From Oceanospirillum sediminis (GTDB taxonomy: Bacteria > Pseudomonadota > Gammaproteobacteria > Pseudomonadales > Halomonadaceae), in the NCBI RefSeq assembly GCF_014164585.1, contig NZ_JACJFM010000032.1:5354-56737 (forward strand): a stretch of 51,384 nucleotides of DNA, read 5' to 3'. Under the pieces are notes generated by a model. That model ran no database searches. It was not told the DNA's origin and saw only the letters and a list, made by a program, of their open reading frames with translations. The translations under genes and the position numbers were made by a program. Position 1 is the stretch's first letter. Every line of letters begins with the position of its first letter. This document shows, in pieces, positions 34,856 through 43,751 of the stretch.

Positions 34856-37495
34856 ATGGCTATAGATAAGAATCAGGAAACAGAGAGTTGGCTTCATGAA
34901 AATCCGGACTGTGTACATCGAGTTCAGCTGAATTCTCTGGATAAATTCAGGCTGATCAATCCGTTAGTTTTTCCTTTTATCTCTGAATCTTTTGTTACAT
35001 TAATAGGTAAGAAAATAGACGGGGAGGTTGTCACAAAAGATTTGTTCTTCAGTCCAGGGTTATTGGATGAGCTTGCCAGGTCTGAGCCTTGCAAATGGGG
35101 TTGGGCTTTGAGAGAGACTGAGTTATTACCTTCTGATATTCAGCACTTTCAGCTATTCCCTTCGGACAATCTTCATCTGGATAAGACTGGAAGTTTTTTT
35201 TCTACTGGATGTCAGGGTTTTCAAGATAATTTGGATTTAAAAGATAAGTTAGGCATCTCTGTTTTAGGTCGGAGGGCAATAAATAGTCATATTAAAGGTG
35301 TCTTAACTCGTTTTCTTGGTTCTGTAAACTTGTCAGATAAGAAAAGAAGGCAAATTGCTGAATATGCTATCCTGGTAAAAAGATTATTCTCTTCAATGCA
35401 TATTGAGGATTTTGGAGTGAATCGTTCAAGCCGCGAGCTGGGCCTGACTCCTAATGACCGTCTTCAGATTTTGCAACCATCAGAAAGGCCTAAGACAATT
35501 GCTGAATATCAGCAATATTCTTCCTGGAGTGTTGCCCATACTAATAAAGTACTGGAGCTTTTTGAGTCAGCCGGGTGGCTGATCCGGGAGTTACCACCGG
35601 AGAATCCTGAAGGCCTTGGAAATATTCAATTAGGTAAAAGGGTTCGATTACTCCCCCGCTTTTTTACTGATTTTTTCCAGGCGGATGAAAAAAAAGTAAA
35701 AGAAATATATGACTCCATTCAGAAAAATTCTGAGAGGAGGAGAATTATCCTGCAAGACTTTTTCAATGATTGTGCAAATCTCATCAGATTACGTCAACGT
35801 CTGGAAAAGGAGAGGGCTACTCATTACGATGCCCTGAAAAATCCTTCAGAAAATACTGTTTCAGAAGAATTTCATAAGGTAGTCATTAGCCATCTTAATA
35901 GGGTTCTTGGGAAGAACAAAGGTGGCAGACCTGCTCGTTCGGTCACCGTGAAAAAGAATATGGAGTCTGATTTGCAACAGAATAATTGTCAATTACCTGG
36001 CGTGCCTGTATTTTCATTATCATCAGATTTTGAAAGACTGACTTGCCCGTTACTCATGAGAGAGGGCCTTTTCAATCAGACACTGGAAGAAACGACCCGG
36101 CTGTTGCAAATCCCCAGAGGGATGATATTACAGGTTATGCTGGGTGCTCTGTCTGTTTCCTGCCAAAGGTGGTTGAGAGTCAGGTGCCCAAGAGGCAAAA
36201 AGGGCAATACTAACTTATATTTGCTGACGGTAGCTGATTCTGGTGGGGGTAAAAGCAGATTAGAAAATGCGTTTTTTGGCCCGATAACAGATTACAATGA
36301 GAAACTTTTCGACTCTCTGAAGGCGGGCGATAAGTATTATGAAACAGAACTTGACTTATGGAAAGAGGATGAAAAAGAGCTGAAAAGGCAATACAGGAGG
36401 GCCTCTTCAGAGGAACGTGAGGATCTTAAAGAAAAACTGCTTAAGCATAACCGGGAGAAACCTGATACTCCGCTTCCATTAGATTTCTTCTTCCAGGATG
36501 CAACAGAAAAAGCTCTGTTAACAGGTCTTCAGAACAGATGGAATATGGGCTTTCTCTTGTCAGGTGAGGCCGACAATATTCTGAATGGTTATTTATTCAG
36601 ACAATCCACAGCTCTGAATGAGTTATGGGGGAGTGGCAACTGTATAGTCGATCGGGTTAAAGAAAAAATTACTCTCAGGAATACACTTTTCTCAATCTGT
36701 TTACAGACTCAGCCTGTATCGTTCAGAAAGTTCATGGATCAACGCGGGAAAAAATACAGTGAAGATGGTCTGTTTGCCCGTATATTGACGGTTATATCTG
36801 ATATTCCATTTGGTAAAAGAAGTATGCTCCCTCTGGATGAACCCAATCATTCTCCTTACAAAGATCAGTTTAATGAGCGGGTCTTACAGTTTTTGTCTCT
36901 TGGACTGACAGATTCTCCGGAAGAAAGAGTTCTGTCATTCTCCCCGGAGGCAGAAAGGCTCTGGATTGACTACACCTGTCTCATTGAGTCTCTGATGAGT
37001 AAGGAGCATAACGCTCCTTTATCTGATATGACCGGGTTTGCATCAAAAATTATGGAGCAGGCATCACGTATTGCGGCCTTAGTTCATATTGCAAACTCCG
37101 ATGATGATGAAATTAGTGCGGATTGCTTCCAGTATGCTATGACTCTGATGCAGGGATACGCGTGCGTATTCCGGGAGCATATTGCTGCTACTCATGATCT
37201 GGTGAATAAAGCGGATAAGGCGTTCAGTAAAATGCTTTCGCTTTATGGCGAGCATACTAATTTGAATGCATACGGGAATATCAGGATTTTCCGAAAAGAT
37301 CTTTATTCTAAAGGCATTGTCCGGAGCAGTGAAGAAGCAGACCAGGTACTGAGACTTCTGTCTTTCTGGGGAGTGATTTATGAAGATGAGGGAGGGTTAT
37401 TATTCCAGCCTGATGGTAAACGGGGCACTCTTAAAGCAGCTTATTACAGTATGCAGGAATATTATTATTATCGACCCCATCAGATGACGATTTAA
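34856..37495 (+). CDS. DUF3987-type ATPase, probable plasmid replication or primase-helicase-like protein
   Basis: An 879-residue protein. Residues about 410-720 match the DUF3987/YfjI pattern: a degenerate P-loop ADSGGGKSR (about 461-469), a long charged helix, then GFLLSGEADNIL and LFARILTVISDIPFGKRS. The N-terminal half (about 1-400) is unlike anything I know and carries a helical, possibly DNA-binding, part (GRPARSVTVKK near 360). DUF3987 proteins occur on phages and plasmids and resemble primase-associated ATPases. It is the largest gene of the maintenance core and follows a structured RNA and a long dyad, so a role in replication is likely but unproven. Confidence 0.7.
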   Translation: MAIDKNQETESWLHENPDCVHRVQLNSLDKFRLINPLVFPFISESFVTLIGKKIDGEVVTKDLFFSPGLLDELARSEPCKWGWALRETELLPSDIQHFQLFPSDNLHLDKTGSFFSTGCQGFQDNLDLKDKLGISVLGRRAINSHIKGVLTRFLGSVNLSDKKRRQIAEYAILVKRLFSSMHIEDFGVNRSSRELGLTPNDRLQILQPSERPKTIAEYQQYSSWSVAHTNKVLELFESAGWLIRELPPENPEGLGNIQLGKRVRLLPRFFTDFFQADEKKVKEIYDSIQKNSERRRIILQDFFNDCANLIRLRQRLEKERATHYDALKNPSENTVSEEFHKVVISHLNRVLGKNKGGRPARSVTVKKNMESDLQQNNCQLPGVPVFSLSSDFERLTCPLLMREGLFNQTLEETTRLLQIPRGMILQVMLGALSVSCQRWLRVRCPRGKKGNTNLYLLTVADSGGGKSRLENAFFGPITDYNEKLFDSLKAGDKYYETELDLWKEDEKELKRQYRRASSEEREDLKEKLLKHNREKPDTPLPLDFFFQDATEKALLTGLQNRWNMGFLLSGEADNILNGYLFRQSTALNELWGSGNCIVDRVKEKITLRNTLFSICLQTQPVSFRKFMDQRGKKYSEDGLFARILTVISDIPFGKRSMLPLDEPNHSPYKDQFNERVLQFLSLGLTDSPEERVLSFSPEAERLWIDYTCLIESLMSKEHNAPLSDMTGFASKIMEQASRIAALVHIANSDDDEISADCFQYAMTLMQGYACVFREHIAATHDLVNKADKAFSKMLSLYGEHTNLNAYGNIRIFRKDLYSKGIVRSSEEADQVLRLLSFWGVIYEDEGGLLFQPDGKRGTLKAAYYSMQEYYYYRPHQMTI

Positions 37496-37520
37496 TGCCG
37501 TTTCAGAAGATCTGATGGGG
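37475..37520 (+). terminator. Probable terminator at the end of the DUF3987 gene
   Basis: CCCCATCAGAT (37475-37485) pairs perfectly with ATCTGATGGGG (37510-37520), overlapping the last codons. A run of six T lies about ten bases after the stem. Good stem, slightly distant T-tract. Confidence 0.65.
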
Positions 37521-37553
37521 CAGGAAGTTGTTTTTTAGTCATGATATATGTCT

Positions 37554-37582
37554 GAAAAAAAATAGGGAGCGTCCGCTCCCTG
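37554..37582 (-). terminator. Intrinsic terminator of the radC-like gene
   Basis: On the minus strand GGGAGCG pairs with CGCTCCC around two bases and is followed by TATTTTTTTT. It lies just after the stop codon of the radC-like gene. The same GGGAGCG stem with a nearby TGCCTGAAAAAA-type segment recurs at 42452-42483. Confidence 0.85.
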
Positions 37583-37588
37583 TCTCAT

Positions 37589-38050
37589 CTATATCAGTCC
37601 CCTTTCTGCAAAAGACACCGATGTTTCTCCTGTCACGATATGGTCCAGTACACGGACGTCGATCAGACTGAGTGCATCTTTCAGCTTCCGGGTAATCTGC
37701 TTATCGGACTCCGAGGGTTCAGGGAGTCCTGAGGGGTGATTATGGGCAAAGATCACAGCGGCTGCATTGGCGTGGAGTACGACTTTCAGCACTTCCCGGG
37801 GATAAACAGCTGCGCTGTCGATTGTGCCGAAAAACATCTCTTTGAACTCAATCAGACGGTGCTGGTTGTCCAGTAGCATCACCGCAAACACTTCCCTTTC
37901 ATAGTGCCCCAGTCTGTACTGAACAAATTGCTTCACATGCTCAGGACTGGTGTATTCCTTATGACGGATGTACCGCTCTTCAATAATATTGGCCGCTTCT
38001 GTCAGGATTTTCTGCTCATTGTCGTTCAGGTGGGAATAGTCGATATGCAT
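37589..38050 (-). CDS. radC: RadC-like JAB-domain protein
   Basis: A 153-residue JAB/MPN-domain protein of the short RadC/YeeS type common on plasmids and islands. The metal-binding motif is complete: Glu52, then HNHPSG (His103-x-His105, Ser108) and Asp116. It lacks the helix-hairpin-helix N-terminus of chromosomal RadC. AAGGAG lies eight bases before the ATG. The fold suggests a metalloprotease or nuclease-like activity; the real function of RadC is still unclear. It converges on the DUF3987 gene. Confidence 0.92.
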   Translation of the reverse strand: MHIDYSHLNDNEQKILTEAANIIEERYIRHKEYTSPEHVKQFVQYRLGHYEREVFAVMLLDNQHRLIEFKEMFFGTIDSAAVYPREVLKVVLHANAAAVIFAHNHPSGLPEPSESDKQITRKLKDALSLIDVRVLDHIVTGETSVSFAERGLI

Positions 38051-38455
38051 GCCTAAGGCTCCTTATGTCATTCATGCACAGCGGTGATATATGGTTCAGA
38101 TTTTCTGGAATCGGGGGCACTTCGACCCATGATTTAATTCCCTGCGTTTTTGTGGATACCTGATAACCATCAGGATCATTTAATCCCCCCTGATCCCCAC
38201 TATTTAAGCACTCTCCCTCATAAAGCCTCTGATTATGTGTGGTTATTCCCTTTGCGGTAAGTTGATTAATATATAGCCTTTAATTATCAATCTATACGTT
38301 AACGATAGTTACAGACTATATGAGATCAATATCACTGAGAAAATAAGACAGATCAGAACCCATACCAGAAGAGCATGATCATTCAGAGTCAGGTGAAGAA
38401 AACTTTAATTCCCTCCTAATCCTATGAGCGATAAAAACATCATAGGAATACAGAC
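38051..38455. promoter_or_regulatory. Divergent region between radC-like and Gp2-like genes, with dyads
   Basis: About 400 bp without a gene. TCCTATG (38420-38426) and CATAGGA (38441-38447) form a 7-bp dyad directly over the ribosome site of the Gp2-like gene, a good operator or translation-control candidate. A small hairpin CCTGAT/ATCAGG lies near 38160-38176. The middle part is A/T-rich and may hold an origin. Confidence 0.45.
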
Positions 38456-39103
38456 ATGAAACGCAGACTACAGAGCAATAAGAATCTGTCCCTCCACTCA
38501 GTACCTGAGTTCAGAGGGTTCTCTGTACAGACCAGTAAAGGGGACCTGATCGAAGATTATCTTGAGCACACCTATCAGGTGGTCATGAGTGCTTTACAGG
38601 AGTATCCGAGAACATTCGGTATCAGGTTTGACCTCAGAATGCCCTCCAGAGCACAACAGATGCCCTGTAACGTGATCTCAGTGTTCTGTGAAAAGCTGGC
38701 AGACATCATTCTGAAAGACCGTAACAGAGTTGCCAGGGAGCAACAGTACCCGAAACCCTGCAGGGTGCGGTACGTCTGGGCCAGAGAACGTGGCCAGGAA
38801 GGCCATGATCATTATCATGTGGTGATTTTCCTGAACCGTGATGCTTACCATGTGCTGGGTGATAAATCGGCCTTAGCAGGCAACATGGCAGCCCGTATTA
38901 AACTGGCATGGGCCAGAGCCATGAGAATGGATATCGAGGATGCGGCCACAGGCGTGTATTTTCCTGACAATGCAGAGTACAGGGTCGATCAGGGAGATCA
39001 GCCAGCGATCGAAAACCTGTTTCACCGGATCAGCTATCTGTGTAAGGCAAAGACCAAAAACTACGGCGACAGACGCCGTAACTTTGGCTGTAGCCGGTAC
39101 TGA
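38456..39103 (+). CDS. Inovirus Gp2/YagK-YfjJ-like protein, possible replication initiator
   Basis: A 215-residue protein resembling the YagK/YfjJ C-terminal family, which includes inovirus Gp2. The core reads RVRYVWARERGQEGHDHYHVV followed by a hydrophobic strand; the His-Tyr-His resembles the metal site of HUH replication enzymes. The C-terminus (LFHRISYLCKAKTKNYGD) is a typical ending of the family. AGGA lies eight bases before the ATG. These proteins are found on satellites, filamentous phages and plasmids. Rolling-circle initiation is possible but not proven by a clear catalytic Tyr pair. Confidence 0.8.
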   Translation: MKRRLQSNKNLSLHSVPEFRGFSVQTSKGDLIEDYLEHTYQVVMSALQEYPRTFGIRFDLRMPSRAQQMPCNVISVFCEKLADIILKDRNRVAREQQYPKPCRVRYVWARERGQEGHDHYHVVIFLNRDAYHVLGDKSALAGNMAARIKLAWARAMRMDIEDAATGVYFPDNAEYRVDQGDQPAIENLFHRISYLCKAKTKNYGDRRRNFGCSRY

Positions 39104-39161
39104 ACAGGCTTCAGGGCATGATCACAGAGGGAAATGATTCCCCCTGATCAGATGCCTAGCG

Positions 39162-39644
39162 TTATGTCAGCCGGTGCAGGTCCTTCAGAAATAACTGCAG
39201 AGAATGAAGCCTGGTTTTCAGTCTGTCATAGTCTTCAGCATGAACCTGAAGAATTGAGTAGTTATCGAATCGTCGGGAATATGACGGATATCGGAGGTTA
39301 TTGTGCAGGGCATTGTATCGGGTGATGCCCAGTACATGATCTTTGAGCTGTGAGGAAACCTGATCCCTGATGACCTGCTGATCACTGATTATTTCAATGA
39401 GAAATTCAACTGCACTTTCCAGGGAGTGTGTACGGTTCTTATCTCTGAAATATTCAAGATTGGGGTTAACCAGAGTAAAGATCTTTGCCCGGATAAATTT
39501 TTCCATTGCCTGAATGACAAAATAACAGGCATGACGATACTGCTGACAAGAAGCAAGGTGTTCAGCAGCGTTTTCATCTTCTTTTGCCAGCGTCATGAAC
39601 GCAGTAGAGACATTTACGTCATGTTTCAGTTTGCCGATGTGCAT
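39162..39644 (-). CDS. HEPN-domain protein
   Basis: A 160-residue, all-helical protein. Helix 2 (ACYFVIQAMEKFIRAKIF) and the segment RYNALHNNLRYPSY fit a HEPN domain; Arg109-x4-His114 is the RNase motif of active HEPN toxins. Such proteins usually pair with a nucleotidyltransferase (MNT) antitoxin. I see no MNT gene beside it, only an acidic unknown upstream. AAGG lies seven bases before the ATG. It may be an orphan RNase, or be controlled by the acidic neighbour. Confidence 0.7.
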   Translation of the reverse strand: MHIGKLKHDVNVSTAFMTLAKEDENAAEHLASCQQYRHACYFVIQAMEKFIRAKIFTLVNPNLEYFRDKNRTHSLESAVEFLIEIISDQQVIRDQVSSQLKDHVLGITRYNALHNNLRYPSYSRRFDNYSILQVHAEDYDRLKTRLHSLQLFLKDLHRLT

Positions 39645-39692
39645 TGTATAGCCTTATGGATAGCGCCAGGAGATGCCTCTGGCTTGTGTTTA

Positions 39693-40295
39693 TCAGTAGC
39701 TGGGTAAAGCGCCCTTCTCAGGGGTTACGTCTTTTTCCCTTTGCTGATAAGGCTCTGAGGTGGTCTCTCCAGTTGATTCAGTCAGATCAATGCCTGAGTC
39801 TGCAATGGTTTTACCGAGGTGCAGGAGTTGTTCTCGGGCTTCTTCCATGTCAGCCGGTGACATGTTTTTAGCTTCTTCTGAGATTCTGTCTGCCAGTGAT
39901 TTGGCTGCGTCTGCTATAGATACTGATTCTGGAGCATCTGGTTCAGTAGCTTCAGAACTGTCTGTTGATCCATCAGTGACTACTTGAACTTCATCGGGGA
40001 ATACCGACAGACGTTCGTTGCGACGTACTGCGTTGAACAGAGTGTAAACGTGCCGATCAATGGCGCGATCATCCTCGGGCATTACTGCCGCCGGATATCC
40101 CATGAACTTGTAGTTATGCTTCGCACAACATACCAATTCACCTTCAATCAGATTGTATGCCGCTCCGTCTGGATACCATTCTTCAGATACGTTTTCGGTG
40201 TACATGTCACGAGGAATGATGCTCGATAGCTTAAAGTCCGGGTCCTTGAAGAACTCCAGAGTCAGGTCTTCAGCTTTAAGTATGATTTTAGCCAT
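39693..40295 (-). CDS. Acidic protein of unknown function
   Basis: A 200-residue protein. Residues 1 to about 105 seem globular, with two adjacent cysteines (LVCCAKHNYKF). The rest is strongly acidic and low-complexity, probably disordered. AAGGAG lies ten bases before the ATG. It precedes the HEPN gene on the same strand by about 50 bp, so the two may be one operon. I recognise no family. An inhibitor or antitoxin of the HEPN protein is a testable guess. Confidence 0.6.
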   Translation of the reverse strand: MAKIILKAEDLTLEFFKDPDFKLSSIIPRDMYTENVSEEWYPDGAAYNLIEGELVCCAKHNYKFMGYPAAVMPEDDRAIDRHVYTLFNAVRRNERLSVFPDEVQVVTDGSTDSSEATEPDAPESVSIADAAKSLADRISEEAKNMSPADMEEAREQLLHLGKTIADSGIDLTESTGETTSEPYQQREKDVTPEKGALPSY

Positions 40296-40313
40296 CGTCT
40301 TAAATCTCCTTAT

Positions 40314-41031
40314 TCAGATAGTTTCTAATATTCTTTTAACCTGAGTGGCTGAGAATGTCAGCTTTTTCCTTTGTTCTTCAGTCAGTTGACCCTGTTCATT
40401 AAGCTTTGCTGCTTTCGGGGTCATCACGCCTATCCGGTTTAATTCGTTGGCGATACCCTGCAGTGTGCTGATGCCCTGTTCCTGAATCTTCTGGATTTCC
40501 TGCAGGACCATCTGATTCCGTTTGCTGGCTCTTGCAGATCGAATAGCCCGACCTTTAGCTCTGGCTTCCTCTGTGAGTCGTGGAGCCTTTTCGTTCTGCA
40601 GTAGTATTAGGGTTACCTAGTCCCTCTTTTCCTTCCAGAGCGGCTCTTGTTCGCTCTGAGGCCATCTTTCTTTCATAAGCGGCAAACACTGCCATGAATT
40701 GAATCATGGTCTGATTGGCCTCTGGCATATCTGCACACACAAACCGCACATTGGACTTCTGCAGTTGATCAATGAACCCCACATCACGGCTGATACGGTC
40801 CAGTTTGGCCACAACCAGTACCGATCCGGTCAGTTCACACTGTTCCAGGGCTTCTCTGATCATTTCCCGGTCATTCCGGCCACCAGACTGCACTTCTATA
40901 AATTCTCTGGTCACTTCCCACTGTCGGGACTGACAGAAGTCGGTTGCTATTCTGCGCTGTGCCTCGATGCCCAGGCCGGTAATTTCCTGCTTGCGGGTGG
41001 AGACACGGATATAGATCACGGCTTTGCACAT
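40314..41031 (-). pseudogene. Serine recombinase, frameshifted
   Basis: The N-terminal catalytic domain is intact: YIRVSTRKQ with Ser11, then VVAKLDRISRD and FAAYERKMASERTR. After NPNTT near 40597-40605 the frame shifts. The other frame continues without stops as QNEKAPRLTEEARAKGR and onward through the recombinase C-terminal domain, ending SATQVKRILETI at 40314. Merged length is about 235 residues. A one-base indel explains it; function is probably lost. It is not a close relative of the resolvase at 2411. Confidence 0.8.
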
Positions 41032-41187
41032 GGGGTTATCACTTTAGCAATGGGCAATTGTTAAAATGTGAAGTTAATAGAATGGAAAACGAAGGGCTAT
41101 AATCATAAATATTTTCTAGTTAAATGATTCACAAGCAGATTCAGATAGTCTAAAGTTACCACTCCACTTTGCATTCATAATGGGACC

Positions 41188-41646
41188 ATGGCCTCTACTT
41201 TAAATGTTAATAAGTTGAATCATCCCGATACCTATGATTCAACAAAAATATGTGTAGAAGTAGGGACTGCTCGTGTTCGCAGGCTGGCCTATGCTTGCTT
41301 AGATATGTGTCGGTCTGAGGAACGAAAGTGCAGACAAGCATCCGCTAATTCTTACGTAGATATGTGTCGGTCTGAGAAACGAAAGCACAGACAAACATCA
41401 CCAACAAAACGGTTGAAGGAGTTCTTGCGCCTACGATTTTTATCGGAAAATATAATCTATGAAGTATCAGGGTTCTGTCAGGAATTTTCAGTATTCTTTC
41501 AGACTCTTATCGAAATAGGATTACTAAAGCGGGATCAACGCTTATCTCCTTTCCCCCCATCAACTCCTGTTGATCATTCCAAAAATCTTAACTGCCATAA
41601 TATCCGTCCGGCAGAAGTCGCTTGGTACGCCCACAGTACCTGCTAA
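41188..41646 (+). CDS. Unknown protein with an internal repeat
   Basis: A 152-residue frame without a recognised family. Residues about 39-70 hold two copies of a DMCRSEERKCRQAS-like unit, and at DNA level the repeat is about 40 bp with few differences. The C-terminal half (FCQEFSVFFQTLIEIGLLKRD) looks helical. No clear ribosome site precedes the ATG. Either a small Cys/Arg-rich protein or a non-coding repeat that happens to be open. Confidence 0.35.
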   Translation: MASTLNVNKLNHPDTYDSTKICVEVGTARVRRLAYACLDMCRSEERKCRQASANSYVDMCRSEKRKHRQTSPTKRLKEFLRLRFLSENIIYEVSGFCQEFSVFFQTLIEIGLLKRDQRLSPFPPSTPVDHSKNLNCHNIRPAEVAWYAHSTC

Positions 41647-41787
41647 TCAAAACTAGCTTTACGCGATCCAACTAAAATTTATTTTTTAATAGCTTACGCG
41701 AATATGCCTAGGGCTTTTTACGTTTGTTTTTTGCCCATGTAATGCTTTTGGATAGCATAATTCGCGACTGGATACAAAGTGACAGTT

Positions 41788-42441
41788 ATGATTTTAGAAA
41801 CAAGCAAATTATTGGCAGAGGCAAACCGCGCACAACATTCTCTACGTGACATGGGCCATGAATTATACGATCTGGCAGAGAAACTGGGAATCGTGTCCTT
41901 TAACGCGACACTCGTATTACGTACGGTGATGATGAAAAGAAACGAGGAGACCAATAAGAACGAACCATGTTCTGTGCCTCCGGATGTTCCTGTAGAAATC
42001 AGAACAATCTCCAATCACAGAGGCGGGCATTTCGACGGACCATCAGTATATCGCCGTGATGGTCAGCCTGGCGTGGCTTTCTACTCCAAGGAGAAGAAGG
42101 ATATGCCTGTCGACAAGTTCCTTGTTGATGCTGCAGATGCTAAGGGCATCATCATGGCAGAGATTGATCGATATACTCGTCGATTAATTGTGGATGATCT
42201 GCTGGAAAAATCCATCCCGGTAGATGCGTCGCTATACATCGCCACTCGTAGTGCGATGTACACTTTCCGACACCAGATCTATTGGCTGGTACGAAGTGAC
42301 GCATCGGAGCCAGATAAATATCGCGTGTTCATCCACGACCGTATTTTCCGGAAGGACGCTGATCCAGATGCGATGCTTCGGATTACGCGTGCAGATCTGA
42401 TGAAAGGTCCTGAGCACCTGTACAACCTGATCTATTCATGA
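41788..42441 (+). CDS. Unknown soluble protein
   Basis: About 217 residues from ATG 41788; a GTG at 41779 is possible. Residues 1-40 look like a helical pair (LLAEANRAQHSLRDMGHELYD). The middle is basic and polar (SNHRGGHFDGPSVYRRDG). The C-terminal 90 residues seem alpha/beta. Long open frame, sound composition and a strong terminator after the stop support a real gene. Two TTACGCG-like motifs lie about 100-130 bp upstream (41659 and 41694). I recognise no family. Confidence 0.6.
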   Translation: MILETSKLLAEANRAQHSLRDMGHELYDLAEKLGIVSFNATLVLRTVMMKRNEETNKNEPCSVPPDVPVEIRTISNHRGGHFDGPSVYRRDGQPGVAFYSKEKKDMPVDKFLVDAADAKGIIMAEIDRYTRRLIVDDLLEKSIPVDASLYIATRSAMYTFRHQIYWLVRSDASEPDKYRVFIHDRIFRKDADPDAMLRITRADLMKGPEHLYNLIYS

Positions 42442-42451
42442 GATATGCCTG

Positions 42452-42483
42452 AAAAAACAGGGAGCGGCCACTCCCTGTTTTTT
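42452..42483 (+). terminator. Bidirectional intrinsic terminator
   Basis: AAAAAACAGGGAG pairs with CTCCCTGTTTTTT around CGGCCA, a textbook terminator just after the preceding gene. Confidence 0.92.
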
Positions 42484-42508
42484 CTATAACTTGCATCATC
42501 GTAATTAA

Positions 42509-42773
42509 CCGGGCTTACCGGAAGGATTGACAACTGATCCGGAAGCTCATGATGCCTGGTTTCGTGAAAAGGTGATGGAAGCTCTGGCCGATACTCGCCC
42601 ACCTGTACAGCATGAACAGGTTATGGAAGATCTGCAGGAAATCATTAATAGGAAAAAGCATGGCGCTTAAGCTCGAATGGTCCGAACTGGCGGAGGCGTT
42701 AACTGAGGTGGCTCGTTTAGAGATGGAGCTGAAAGAGTCCAGAGAGGGTATAAACGTCTGCAGTAGGATCTGA
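42509..42773 (+). pseudogene. Decayed antitoxin and ParE/RelE-type toxin remnant
   Basis: The first frame (42509-42670), with no start codon, encodes DPEAHDAWFREKVMEALADT and continues PPVQHEQVMEDLQEII, the pattern of the WFR-x-KV antitoxin family that pairs with ParE-like toxins. The overlapping ATG at 42660 opens MALKLEWSELAEALTEV, the usual start of the partner toxin, but the frame stops after 37 codons at 42773. Both genes are truncated: the antitoxin at its 5' side, the toxin in its body. Confidence 0.75.
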
Positions 42774-42846
42774 TTGATATTGTCCGGAAGAGGAGTTAAC
42801 CGACGGACTACACTGAGAAAAATAAGAATAAGATCATGAGGTGGTT

Positions 42847-43077
42847 ATGACAGAATATCTTCAGTATCAGGGCCAGTTATACCGGACTCACAGTGTGGTA
42901 TTCCGTACGGATGATTTTACCATTTATGAGTTATCTGATGAGATCGATCTTAACGGACCGGTCAGGTTCCTGGCGTTAACCCGGAACCAGCTGATCTACA
43001 GTGTCGGAGTGCTGGAGTGGCCTGATGAGGATGTGTTGATAGAGTGCCATGGAAAGGGAAGGATCATCACTTTATAA
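42847..43077 (+). CDS. Small protein of unknown function
   Basis: A 76-residue protein with a good ribosome site (GAGGTGG) before ATG 42847. The sequence alternates strands (SVVFRTDDFTIYELSDEIDL, then LIYSVGVLEWPDE), suggesting a small beta-sheet fold. A diverged relative sits at 45046-45294, where the frame is damaged. Two copies within 2.2 kb suggest a repeated passenger gene. Confidence 0.5.
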   Translation: MTEYLQYQGQLYRTHSVVFRTDDFTIYELSDEIDLNGPVRFLALTRNQLIYSVGVLEWPDEDVLIECHGKGRIITL

Positions 43078-43134
43078 CCGTGATTAATCCCCTGTAGCCT
43101 GAATCCTGTAAAATACTCCCTGATCAGGGGATGT

Positions 43135-43296
43135 ATGACGATCAGGGACGATCTCATACGCTTTCTTTCCGGGGTGCGGGACACGCCTGTTTTATCTCAT
43201 TATCGGGTTGTCCCGGGGGCGGATGACATGGCTTCCTCTGTTCACAGTACAGGCATAGTAGTTTATCTGTCAGAGTTCTCAGGTGCTCTGCACTGA
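43135..43296 (+). CDS. Possible very small protein
   Basis: A 53-codon frame with AGGGG five bases before the ATG. It encodes MTIRDDLIRFLSGVRDTPVL and a mixed remainder. Composition is plausible and the stop falls in a dyad. No family is known. Called on ribosome site and position only. Confidence 0.35.
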   Translation: MTIRDDLIRFLSGVRDTPVLSHYRVVPGADDMASSVHSTGIVVYLSEFSGALH

Positions 43297-43313
43297 CAGA
43301 TCACTCTGTCAGT
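43292..43313. terminator. Dyad between convergent small genes
   Basis: ACTGACAG and CTGTCAGT pair perfectly around six bases, over the stop codons of the 53-residue frame and of the convergent receiver-like gene. The T-tract is weak, so terminator function is only probable. Confidence 0.4.
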
Positions 43314-43606
43314 TCGTTTGCGCCGGATTCAACGGCCCGGATAAAATCCACGGGTGTATTCCCTTCGCTGATCAGTATCACGGGGACACCTGACAGCTCA
43401 GGATGTTGCCGGATAGTCCGGCTGAAGTCATAGCCCTCGCCTTTTTCCGTCAGTCTGCACAGAATCAGGTCTGGCTGACCGGATGGCAAGCCGGTACACA
43501 GAGCCTCTGTATCCGGATAGGCATGCAGCCTATGAGAGCTCAGCACAGAGCGAAAAGTACTCAGATCTGTCCGGGAATAACCCACCAGAGCGATTATTTT
43601 TATCAT
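43301..43606 (-). CDS. Degenerate response-regulator receiver domain
   Basis: A 101-residue CheY-like domain standing alone. The alternating strands IIALVGYSR, DLILCRLTEKGEGYDF and VPVILISEGN followed by FIRAVESGANELTE fit a receiver fold. The usual phosphate-accepting Asp after the third strand is replaced (LCRLT), and the acidic pair after the first strand is missing. Phosphorylation is therefore unlikely. It may act as a protein-protein module or be decaying. It ends shortly after the fourth helix, shorter than a normal receiver. Confidence 0.6.
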   Translation of the reverse strand: MIKIIALVGYSRTDLSTFRSVLSSHRLHAYPDTEALCTGLPSGQPDLILCRLTEKGEGYDFSRTIRQHPELSGVPVILISEGNTPVDFIRAVESGANELTE

Positions 43607-43751
43607 CAGTTTTTAATTCAGGCAGTGCTTATTAAACAAGTATAGTCTCTGCAGGCCTATGGGTGTTATGTTGAAGCGTCAGACATGGTGCTACAGGCAT
43701 AAATGCCATAATCCACGCTTTCTGTGGTTTATGACTGAAGGGAGGAAGAAT

